NCBI GenBank assembly: GCA_018902385.1
Contig: JABSSW010000011.1
Span: forward strand, 372,001-436,000
DNA length: 64,000 nucleotides
Direction of reading: 5' to 3'
DNA from: Physcia stellaris
Taxonomy: Eukaryota > Ascomycota > Lecanoromycetes > Caliciales > Physciaceae
The notes under the pieces are model-generated. The model was not told the DNA's origin and searched no databases. It saw only the letters and a program-made list of their open reading frames with translations. Below, piece after piece: positions 23,360-33,494 of this stretch (position 1 is its first letter; the number at the start of each line of letters is the position of its first letter). A program made the translations under genes and the position numbers.

Positions 23360-24300
23360 TAGAGGTAGTGTACGTTGAGCCACTTGCAAAAGTGTTCGAC
23401 TGCGACCACATTTGAGGTCCACAATCGCCATCTTGACGCTGGCGGGCATCGTCTACTCCCCACTGCGCATCCACACCGTGAGATCGAAACATTCTTTGTT
23501 CGGTCGGTCGTCGCCTTCTGGATTTCCAACTGAGGCATTCGGATAATCACCATTTCTAGGGACAAAGTCGCCGATAATAATCAAGAAAGCATACTGCATA
23601 TTCGTGTCCATGTTACTCTTTAACCTTGCCAATTCCGTCATCGATGGTCTGCTCATGTTCAGCTTTGAAGCTGCCAGACCCACCGTGAAGAACCAGGATA
23701 AGAGGGTTTGGATCTTTGTGTTCACGGATATATCGGGCGACGAGTGTCTGCTTTTTGGGCGAAAGCTCTGGTTGAAGCTTGATATTGCTTGGTCGTATAA
23801 GCCATGCATCTTTCCATAACCAGCGACCTACGTAATTTCATAGTCACCTTTCGCCCATATGATCAGCCGAAACATTCACGGAGTATATTTACTATGGGAA
23901 AGTAAGGGCTGCCTGGCGAGAAAGTTGATCAGTCTCCAGAACGGCTTCGGGTTGACTATTTATGGAATCGTTGTAAACACTTTCTTCATTACCACCGTCT
24001 TTCCTCGCTACCTGTGACATCAATCTAAAGGGACGCGGACTAGTGTGAGGGATGTTGAGCTCTCATATTTTCTCTCGAGTGAACCACTTTGGAGCATAGC
24101 TCCCGACTTAAAAAATTCTACGGGAGGAGGATCAGGTGTTTCAGAGAAGAAGGACCCACCTCCATCTCGAGTCACTGTCGCATAAGTGTCATACACTTTT
24201 CAATACCCTACTGTTGTTTGTAGACACCAATGGATTTTCGGCTGAGAGATCGATCACGTAAGGCTGAAGAGCATTTCGCCTACGGCATGTAGACTGCTAA
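23360..24300 (-). pseudogene. Decayed class II fructose-bisphosphate aldolase
   Basis: Pieces of class IIA fructose-bisphosphate aldolase, the glycolytic zinc enzyme, appear in correct order on the minus strand but in different frames: a GEPLFSSHMIDLS-like piece near 24260, LEMEVG near 24155, GGNEESVYNDSINSQPEAVL near 23930-23998, MHGLY near 23800, then PSNIKLQPELSPKK, LVLHGGSGSFKAEHEQTID, NMDTNMQYAF near 23620, GNPEGDDRPNKECFD near 23510 and RSGEQTMPASVK. At least two frame changes and an internal stop separate them (for example between MHGLY and PSNIKL). Some gaps could be introns, but not that one. The N-terminal third, with the zinc histidines, is not recognised. It looks like a dead paralog; a working aldolase gene is expected elsewhere in the genome. 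Confidence 0.75.
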
Positions 24301-25629
24301 GCAATACAACGCTGAAAATGCATCGATAGAAGATACGCGCTAGAGATAGATCAACCTCGTGGCCTCGGAAGTGTATTTGAGTAGCATCGATTTGAATAAG
24401 GAAAAAGGAAGAAAACGCACAAACCAAATTCAGATATATACCGTTTTGACCAGATAAAGAACACACAGTCGGCGACGTCATCGAAATTCGCGTGAACAAC
24501 AAGCCCAAAACTTAAGGCTTGGGGAAGGAGCAGACTGATTCTTGTCGGCTCAATGATGGAAGTAAGCCTCAATGCGCAAACCTCGCCAGAACAGGATCGT
24601 ATGTCGCAATCAGTACTATTAGGAAAAAATAACGCTTAGAAGATCAAGATCTGCAGAAACGGCATGGCTCGTGAAAGCAGCCAAGTATCACGGCCAAATC
24701 TGCTTATGCGGGGACCATATGCTTGAGGAGAGCAAAGATTGTGCTCCTTTGGCCTGTGATATATGTAATTGTGGTATGGACATCGAGTCTAAGAGAGAGA
24801 CAAAGTGGGACTCATGAATGACCAAGGAAATGTTGGACCTTCTATCTACATTAGGACCACCTACCTTGGGCAAGTAGATCTTCATGGATGTGACACCACG
24901 TCCTCAGCATTCATCTCTGTGTAGCCTCCAAGATGACTCGTCCGGTGCGAACAGTTTTCAGCCATAGGCGATTGCTTGCTAGGGTCGTCTATGTAAGTGA
25001 TTTTCTTCGTCAAACGATTCGTGGTCTTTATGGCGGCCTTTGACATCATAGTCTTGACTTCCGCAATAGGCGTGGGCTGCAGGGGTCAGGCAGATCCAGA
25101 TTGATGACGGGAGTGTCGTCGGTGTTGGGGCACAAATCAGTTGTCTTATCTAGCCAAGTCTTCCGGAAGAGTCAAATGCAGGACAGGTTTCGTTGTTCTT
25201 CTTGCTGCTGCCCGACGATAAGACTCAAGCTCTGGCCTGCCCAGCGCAAGCAGTCGACCGTCGAGAAGATACTGAGCTCGAGCATTCTCGATGGCTGTCT
25301 CGATAGGCCATCATAATACTTGTGGGGTTAAAGTTCGGCCTAACACAGACCTTTCACGGCACCAGCGGCTCCAATGCGCCTATTCTCCCCTTTAATTAAG
25401 CATATTAATCTAATCGTGCTGCGGGCTGAAGTGCTCTTGATAGAACCAGAATGCTTGGTACAGCATGGCCAATCATGGTACCTTGCTTGAGGTCTGTCCA
25501 AGCGCTTCGAACCAGGACAAGGGTTTTAACGAGCGTGGCGGAAGATCTTTGCATATGGTATTTCAAGTCTCTGCCGCCAGCGCATTTTTGATATGCTCCG
25601 AAGACTTCAGTCGGCCTTATAACTGGCCC
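24301..25629. other. Gene-poor stretch, no gene recognised
   Basis: About 1.3 kb between the aldolase relic and the 3' end of EMC2. The left part may hold the eroded N-terminal third of the aldolase, but no motif is convincing. Small open frames at 24688-24885 (-) and 25101-25316 (+) have no support. Confidence 0.4.
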
Positions 25630-26780
25630 CTACCGTGTTACGGACTGTGCACTTTGATCAAGCAGAGTCTTCACAGCGTCAACTTCAACCTTATTATACT
25701 GACCGCTATCAGCGGTTCTTACGATTTGCGCTAGCGCCGATGTTGCCTTTTCATGCAGAGCGTTCACACTTGCTTCTGATGGGATGGGTAACTCGTCATT
25801 GTCCGTTGTTGAGGAAGAATTTGAGAAGGTCTTCGGGTCATGGTGTATTATCTTTGATAATCGGCCTGCGGACTACATGAAACGATAAGTACGGTTGAGT
25901 GCTGCACAGTGCGTGGATTAACTCACTAGTTTGAGTCCGTAGTAACCCCGGAGATATCCGTCGCAAAGCTCAATGCTTCTACAGAAGCGACGCATAGACT
26001 CGGCAAGCACCCTGACGGCGCTGCTTTCATTGTTGCTTGCCCCCATGTAGAGAATTTCGCCCAACCTCGCATGCACCTAGGTCACAACATCAGCGGTCAC
26101 GTCCATGGGTGTATATGAGCTCGATGATTACACACGTTCCATGCGTTAGGTGCTACCAACAGAACTTCCTCAAGGCAATACTCGGCTTGAGAGAATGAGC
26201 CTTGAGACAGATATAGATCCGCGAGCTCCGACCAGGCCTCGATATCTGTGGGTGAAGCGTCCAATAGGTCCACCAGGGCATCGATTGCGTTGGTTATCCT
26301 GCCAAGGGACCGAAGAAGTGCTATCCGTCGCTTCATGATTGGCTTCAAAGTTGGAGTCAGCGTTCAAGATCTCCCAGTATCTACTTGCTGCATGGTCTGT
26401 CACACCGTATTTGCCGGGTCTCCTTCAAGCACTTCATCGTATTCCCGCAATATCTTCTCCAAGGCAGCATTATCTTTTGCCACAGCTTCCTGGTATAGTC
26501 CACGTAGACCCATGACACGTTCGTTCGTAGCACCGAAACGTTCTATCAGCTTTTCCAGGCACATATGGGCGCCTTTGTCGTCTCCAGTTCGTAGACACGA
26601 AAGCAGTAGCTTCTCGTATGACGCCCATAGCTCCGTCGACTCTGGACTTGACAGGAAAGGAATTGGGATTGGTAATCTTGAAGGGGTATATTTCTGAAGA
26701 TGTTGCGCAGTCTGCTGCGAAAGTGAAAGAGCTTCCGGATTACCCTGGCTTAGGGGAAAGCTCAATGCGACTTCAGTCAT
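25630..26780 (-). CDS. EMC2: ER membrane protein complex subunit 2 (EMC2), TPR
   Basis: Start MTEVALSFPLSQGNPEAL at 26780. Introns after DPANT (joins PIMKRRIALLRSLG), after APNAWNV (joins HARLGEILYMGA) and after YGLKL (joins SAGRLSKIIHHDP) all restore the frame; the stop is at 25630-25632. The central part is a run of TPR helices: ELWASYEKLLLSCLRTGD, RVMGLRGLYQEAVAKDNAA, AIDALVDLLDASPTDIEAW, ELADLYLSQGSFSQAEYCL, EEVLLVAPNAW. The family is the cytosolic scaffold of the EMC insertase, which inserts tail-anchored and multipass proteins into the ER (fission yeast Oca3). About 330 residues, normal. Its start faces AP-3 delta across 360 bp. Confidence 0.92.
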
Positions 26781-27140
26781 TGTTGCACAGTAGGCGGTGG
26801 ACGATCGGAGAGGGTTTCGGAGATGATGTTTCGGGGATATTCGTGAATTCAAGCAAGTAATTTTTGAATTGATGAGCCAGCAGTCTCCAAGACCCTGTGC
26901 CAAGCCGGAGGTGTTTCCGTGCCTCGCGTCCACATGCCCTCGGCTATCTGCATACATACATTACTCGTAGAGAAAGAGATCTCTGGTGTCTCAACGTCAA
27001 CGAGGTCGGTATTCTCCATGTCAACCGCCGCGCAGCAGCTCCAATGACAACACCGTTCCTGGCGTCTCTACAACAATGCTCGCCAGCGTCATGACCTGCG
27101 ACATCGGTGCTGTTCCATAACCTTTCGGACCTCAGCCAAC
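26781..27140. promoter_or_regulatory. Bidirectional promoter of EMC2 and AP-3 delta, with a uORF
   Basis: 360 bp between divergent starts. Towards AP-3, ATGs at 27076 and 27091 share one short frame that stops at 27118-27120, 20 bp before the AP-3 start. If included in the transcript, this 14-codon upstream frame could lower translation of AP-3 delta. Confidence 0.45.
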
Positions 27141-30100
27141 ATGTAAAGACTAAAGCACTTCCAAAATGGCGAGAACCCTATTTTGACGCGTATAGGTTCG
27201 AGAAGTCGTTGTACGATCTGATCAGGGGTCTGAGAAACCACAAAGGTACCGAGAGGGAGTACATACAGCACAGCCTTCGAGAATGCAGGACCGAGATCCG
27301 GGGCGCAGATATGGGTGCGTTGGATACATTCTCCATGATAAGGACCGTGCTCATAAGGAATAGATCTTAAGGCCACCGCATTGTTAAAGCTCATCTATCT
27401 CGAGATGTTCGGCCACGACATGTCTTGGGCGGCCTTTCATGTCCTGGAGGTTATGTCATCACCGAAGTACATCCAGAAGCGTGTTGGTTATCTAGGAGCA
27501 GTACAGAGCTTTCGGCCAGATACAGAGGTCTTGATGTTGGCTACAAACCTCCTGAAGAAGGTGAATGCTTCAATGGAAATTGCACGCAGCTTCCCAGTTG
27601 ATAGATTCTTAGGATATAAGCTCTGCTCTACCACCTACCATTTCCTTGCCTCTTGTGACTCTTCCCCACGTCATCACATCTTCTTTAGCTCTTTCTCTTC
27701 TCTCGGACCTGCTTCCCAGGCTGTCTCATTCCAATCCCATGATACGCAAGAAGACTGTGGTCGCTCTGTACAGACTTGCGCTGGTGTATCCGGACACCTT
27801 GCGGCCAGCTTGGCCAAAGATCAAAGATCTTCTCATGAATGAAGAAGAAGACTCCAGCGTGACCGCTGCTGTCATCAATGTAGTCTGTGAGCTTGGTTGG
27901 AGACGACCAAAGGATTTTTTACCACTAGCACCTCGTCTATTTGATCTTTTAGTAGATGGCGGCAATAATTGGATGGCTATAAAGATCATCAAATTGGTCA
28001 GAATGCACCTTGGGAAACTCTTTCGACAGCTGATGGTTACTAGTTTGCCACATTGACGCCTTTGGAACCACGACTTATCAAGAAGCTCCTACCTCCTCTG
28101 ACAACGCTCATACGTACAACACCTGCAATGTCACTGCTGTATGAGTGCATCAATGGCGTTATCCAAGGAGGTATCCTGGACGGCACTGAAGGCGTTAGGG
28201 AGGGTGAAGAGATCGCATCACTCTGCGTAGGGAAATTGAGAGGGATGATCATGGTCGAAGATGATCCTAATCGTGCGTTTCATTCTAACCTTGAGCAGGC
28301 ATATTGCTAATGATGATAGTGAGATATGTCGCACTCCTCGCTTTCAAGCGTATTGTGACCTCGCACGCACATCTGGTATCAATGCATCAAGATGCCATTC
28401 TCAGCTGCATCGATGATCCCGATATTTCGATCCGGTTGCAGGCACTCGATCTCGGAGCGAGCATGGTCAACATTGAAAATCTTACCACGGTGGTTGGGCG
28501 GCTGATGAGGCAGCTTCGTAACGCACCGCTGCCAGTCGACTCGACTGATAATGCTCGCCCCAGTTCCGAAGGCGTGGAACCTGCTGCAGACTCTGACGGA
28601 GAAGATCCAGGGGAAACCCTAAAGCCAGTCAAAGGCAGTCTGAACGATGCACCACCCCTACCTGCAGAATATCGGGTCTCGATCATGCGACGGATACTGG
28701 AAATGTGCTCGAAAGACACTTACGCTAACATTAGCGACTTCGAATGGTACATAGAGACACTTGTCCAACTAGTCAAACTGGTGCCGCCGTCGGGCAAGAA
28801 TCTGTTCGGCTCGTCAGCTTCGAAGGTTAATGGCTCTAGCGTCTCTGCAGAAGAAGACATTTCAATAGCAATTGGCCTTGAACTGCAGAACGTCGCAGTG
28901 CGAGTGAGCACCGTCAGAGAGGAAGCTCTTAATGCGGCGTCGTCTTTGATTATAGTTGACGGCAGCGAAGCCACGTTCCCGAAAATAAACGTCGGTGGCC
29001 AAGCTGTGCTACAGTCTGCAGTCTGGATCGTCGGCGAATATGCCAGTCTTCTACCTGACCCTTCAACGACACTGACCCACGCTATCCATCCTAAAGTCCA
29101 CTCTCTACCCGCCTCCACTCTATCAGCTTACCTTCAAGCCATCCCTAAGATCTTGATAGCGGTCACTTCCCGCGACAAAACGCCATGGACACCAGAGCGA
29201 AAAAGCATGTCCTCACTCCTTCTTGCTCGGATCACCCATTTCTTAGAGCCACTCACCACACACCCAAACCTCGAAGTTCAAGAACGCTGCGTCGAATTCC
29301 TGGAACTAATGCGTGTCGCCGCCCAAGCAGTCTCAACCCACGACGCCGATAGCGAACACGGCCCCCTCCTCCTCACCCGCGCCATCCCATCCCTCTACAC
29401 CGGCGATGAGCTGAAACCCGTCGCCCCTACAGCCCAGCGAAAAGTCCCCCTTCCAGAACACCTAGACCTCGACACCCCCATCAACCCCAACCTAGCCCTC
29501 ATCCTCCAGCGCGCCGACCTCGACGACCAACCAGACACAGAGTCCTCCGACTTCGACACCTTCTACAACGTCCGCCCCAGCCGTAAGCCCGCCGCAGCAG
29601 TAGCCGGTCCAGCGATCGATACCCTCCCCTCCATAGGCGTAGACAAAGAGCCAGTCTCATACCAGCAAACCGATGAACCGGAGATGCTCAACCGGAAACG
29701 CCTCGAGCGGCGGATCCGCAACAAAGACGATCCATTCTACATCCCCAGCAGCGAAGACAATGCCTCCGGCGCATCGACCCCCTTCCACGACATCCTGCGC
29801 AGCACCAACGGCGAAGACGTCGACGTCGACGCCATCCCGATCATGGATCTCGATCTCGGCGAGCCGCTCCCCGCCATCGAGAGCTCGGACCCTGAACCCA
29901 GGACATCCAGAGCCAAAGAAAAGAAGAAGAAACAGCCGAAGAAACACCACGTCGCGCAGGACGAGAACCTCGACTTCGACGCCCCTACGTCCTTGGCACC
30001 GTCTCCCCTGCGCACCGCGAGCCCTGCTCCCCCCTCCTCGAAACCTCGATCCAGGAAGAATCCACTGCAAGTCGACTCCAGCACCCTCAGCGCATTTTCG

Positions 30101-30274
30101 CTCTACGAACATGATCACGATGAGAGTGGGAGCCAGCTAGATGCGGAGAGGAAAGAAGTCGAGGACGCGGATATGGCGAGGGCGTTGGCGGAGGTGGAGA
30201 GGTTGAGGATGGAGATGCAGAGGGCGAGCGAGAGGGTTGTGGCGCGGGGGTTCCGCCTGAGGGGGAGATGGTGA
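27141..30274 (+). CDS. APL5: AP-3 adaptor complex subunit delta
   Basis: Large adaptin of AP-3, which packs cargo at the Golgi/endosome for the vacuole. Signatures: EKSLYDLIRGLRNHKG, EMFGHDMSWAAFHVLEVMSS, YIQKRVGYLGAVQSF, NPMIRKKTVVALYRLALVYP, NWMAIKIIKL|FATLTPLEPRL, AMSLLYECINGVIQGG. Introns: 27143-27195, about 27315-27369, about 27562-27615, about 27995-28049 and about 28274-28319. The start codon is itself split: AT at 27141-27142, then G at 27196; no other in-frame ATG precedes MFEK. The C-terminal half is hydrophilic with a mixed-charge tail. The frame stops at 30274, while the Lys-rich tail expected of the family (PPEGEMVRKKKRRK, then GKVKKKKKKKVVLKEG) continues to about 30475 in the two other frames. 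Confidence 0.92.
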
Positions 30275-30289
30275 GGAAGAAGAAGAGGA

Positions 30290-30475
30290 GGAAGAGGATG
30301 GATGTGCTGGGGGGTGGGGGGGAGGTGGAGGGAAGGTTGGGAGGGAGGTGGAGGGGAAGGTTGGCAGGGAAGAGGAGGGGAAGGTTGGCAGGGAAGAGGA
30401 GGGGGAGACGGTGGGGAAGGTGAAGAAAAAGAAGAAGAAGAAGGTGGTGCTGAAGGAGGGGGAGGGGACTGTGTG
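30290..30475 (+). repeat. G-rich minisatellite at the 3' end of AP-3 delta
   Basis: Purine-only sequence with near-identical 24 bp units (GAGGAGGGGAAGGTTGGCAG followed by GGAA) at about 30346-30402, flanked by G-runs and a GAA/AAG run at 30420-30450. The unit length is a multiple of three, so changes in copy number would keep frame. Many G-runs could form quadruplexes. Confidence 0.65.
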
Positions 30476-31371
30476 AGATCTGATGACATAGACGGAGGAT
30501 GTCGATTGCATAGCGCTGGTGTTCTGTTCTGCAATCCTGCATTCGAAAAATCATTGACCAGAGAGAGGGAAGGGAAGTACTCACACCTCGTACCATCAAC
30601 ATTGTAAAAATGGGAGATTTGGATCCTTCCGTCAGCAAGGCTTGCCAATAAGTCTCGTAGCCATAGAGTGAAAATCTTACTTGCCACCCAAACGCAATAC
30701 CCATATACTCGACCCAGGAACTTTTTCACCCTTGTACGGATCTCACGCCATGCCAAGGTCCTTGCCTACTCCATACCCATCCCTTGGCGCTTCTGACGCC
30801 GTCCAGGGCCGGCTATCTGTCTCACTAATGCATGGGTTGCGGTTGGGAGGATTACTGTACGCAATTCCAGACTGGGCTGCGGGATGGATATCAAGGCTTT
30901 TCAGACAGGCAAAATTCCAGTAAATGAAAAATGGCTGCCGATTAAAAATCCAGGAGGAAGAGAGAGAGGAACAAGAGCGGGATAGATTTGGTGAACGTGG
31001 TTGGAGAGTAGATCTTACACATAGCCTCCCACCCTAGCTATGCTCGCTTTCACCTGTGTACAAATTATAATCAAAATCCCCCTCCTTGAATTAACTCTTA
31101 GTGAACCCTCCCGTGATTATTAATCCGTACAGTTATCTCCTCATAACTCTTCAAGCTCGTGGTACTCGTTGCTTAGTGAATTGAATAACACTGAATGTCG
31201 TGAACCGGAGGAATGGCCATTAAAGTGCAATTGATTAGGATATTGTAACCTGTCCCGCAGGTCACGACTTTTGAGGCAGCGAAGCTCGCCGGGAGGTAGA
31301 GGGTTGAGAGAGCGCGATGAAGGGTTTCGACGGATCCGGACAGCGAGCCATAGTAGGGGTGAGGGAGACTC
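30476..31371. other. Convergent intergenic stretch
   Basis: About 900 bp between AP-3 delta (+) and the 3' end of the YTH gene (-). No motif-bearing open frame; low-complexity open frames on the minus strand are shadows of the G-rich tract. Confidence 0.5.
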
Positions 31372-33494
31372 TCAGTAAGGTCGCGCGGTAGGCCAAGTCG
31401 TCGGTGAAGGAGGTTCATAAGTAGAGACCGTCCTGTCAAACATCTGCAACAGCCTCCTGCCAACACTAGTCTCCAACTCCGTGCCATCGCGAGCAATCTT
31501 CACTTCTCTGTTGGCGTTCCAAGGGTTTCTCAAGCCTCGCGTTCTGTAGAAAGGCAACCGGTTCGTGGAGACCCACTCGATCTTGAACGGTTTTCCAAAG
31601 GCCTGGGAGCCCGGCTCGTCCATCTCTTCTGCGCTATCCTCGCTTTTAACATCCCCTTCTTCGGCCCCATCTTCTCCAATGTCGGCTTCCCAAAATATCG
31701 TGCCACGAGCAGAATCATCTATAATACGTCCTCTAGGTGCAAACTCCGTAGCTGGAGTTGGTATCGACCTTGGGATATCCGGGTCGTCGACAACAGTCGC
31801 TGCTTTGGGGGCCCAGTCGAGGTATTTGGCAGACTCCTCATCGATCCGTGACGCCATGCGCGCAACCCCAAAATATTCCCCGGACTTGTTGGCCGAGAAG
31901 ATGAGGTAGACATTATCGGTATTCTGACAATGATCAGCTGACGTTGTGGGTTGGAGAAAGAAGACTTACCTCGTAAGCGCTGTTCAGTGCATCTTCGTTG
32001 TGCGCTTGGGTAGCCCATATACTATTCCGAAGGCTCAGCTCCATGTCCTCAACCGTTAAACTTTTCATGATGAAGTAGGAGTCTGCACGCCTGGTCGAAC
32101 TGTCACCGTCCGGCCTTGTACCTCCTTTCGCAAGCTCCTCAGCTTTTGAAGAGACTTCACGATTGTGCGCGATCGACTCGAGAGCTGTTTGAGATTGTGT
32201 ACTCGAAGCCAAGAGAGCAGCAGGTCCAAGAGGTACTCCGGGCGCAGGCGACGCTGGCGTGCGTCGTAATCGGCACACCAATCGTACACCATGGAATCTT
32301 GAGTCATGGAATCGATTCATCGCCGCAGCACAAGCAGCATCCGTACGGTAATTGACGAAAGCGCAGTTGCTCTTCGATATCAGGAACACGCTTTCGATAT
32401 CTTTGTAAGCGTCTCGGGAGAAATGGTCCTTCAGATCGCTAACCAGAGCACCAGATGGAAGATTTCCTACCCAAAGGGCATGGCCAGATTGCTTTGGCTT
32501 TCGAGGCGGTCCACGAGGAGACGAAGGTATCACCCCGGAGCTAACGTTAGGATGGCTTCTGCCTGTCGCTGTGAAGGCGCCCTGTTAGCCTTCACAAACT
32601 ACAATAAGAAAACCAGTACTACTCACATGGTCCATTTCCAAATTTATGGGGCACTGCAGCCGAGCCGTAGCCGTAAGAAATTGGAATTCCTGACATCATG
32701 TCCGTCAGCAATCCTGTACTTGTTTCGCTCCAAGGTATTTGCAACAGAACACACCGTGACCGTAGGCTTGACCAGAGGGCGGACCATAAGGTGAGGCGTA
32801 TTGGCTGCCTTGACCAAGCTGTACCTGTCCCGTAAACCCAACTTGCCCGGGGTAATATGGAACTTGAGGTGCGTTCATAAAGTAGGGATTGTTATTGTAG
32901 AGAGATTGACCAGAACTTTGGACTCCGAGCTGCGACTGATGAGCAGGTGATGTCTGAGGGTATGGCTGGCCTGGCGCTTGCTGGTATGGCGTAGGGTATG
33001 GTGTGGGATATCCAGAATAGCTCGAACTGTTCATTGTCATCTGGCCTGGGAAATGGGGCATTTGCTGTCCCTGATAGCTTGGATTTGTGACCAAAGGACT
33101 CGGTGGAAGTCTCGAATGACTTTGCGGTGACTGTTTGGCAGAATAATCGGGCAATGCACCAGCCATACCCATCATGTTGAATGCGCCTCCACCGTGCGCC
33201 GAGCCAGCTACGGTGTACTGTCCGGACGGATGGATGCTCTGGCCCGGCATGTACTGCTGTTGTGACTCTGTGCTTTGCTGAAAATCGTATGATGAGCTCC
33301 CACTAGATCTGTCGTCTACCAAACTGTTAGTGCGATCGGCGCGGAGGAAAAGTTTGTAGGGCTTCAACATTGAGCATGTGTGACTTACTTAGCTGACTGT
33401 TGCTTTCTGTATTAATCAGCCGGTGTTGAAGTGAAGTTTCGGCAGGATATGCTCCAGACAGCACCCTGCCTCCAGACTGGCTTCCATCATTCAT
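31372..33494 (-). CDS. RRM-YTH RNA-binding protein (putative m6A reader)
   Basis: Start chosen at MNDGSQSGGRVLSGAY (33494); the frame is open upstream to 33611, so a longer form is possible. At least four introns. The N-terminal half is a Gln/Pro/Ser/Tyr-rich disordered region (GYPTPYPTPYQQAPGQPY). An RRM follows: HALWVGNLPSGALVSDL, ESVFLISKSNCAFVNYRT. Next is a YTH domain: ADSYFIMKSLTVEDMELS, RNSIWATQAHNEDALN with the first cage Trp and SAYE, joined across an intron to NTDNVYLIFSANKSGEYFG, ending FKIEWVSTNRLPFYRTRGLR and NPWNANREVKIARDGTELE. YTH domains bind N6-methyladenosine in mRNA (some fungal members, such as Mmi1, bind other motifs). The RRM-YTH order is seen in other moulds. Stop at 31372. 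Confidence 0.88.

Noticed and set aside
25465-25734. 89-codon open frame on +
   Set aside because: Overlaps the last EMC2 exon antisense, which has a clear protein reading.
29657-30140. Open frames on both strands over the AP-3 delta C-terminal half
   Set aside because: Shadows of a GC-biased coding exon; no motifs of their own.
32116-32794. Open frames on + opposite the YTH gene
   Set aside because: Antisense to clear RRM/YTH exons.
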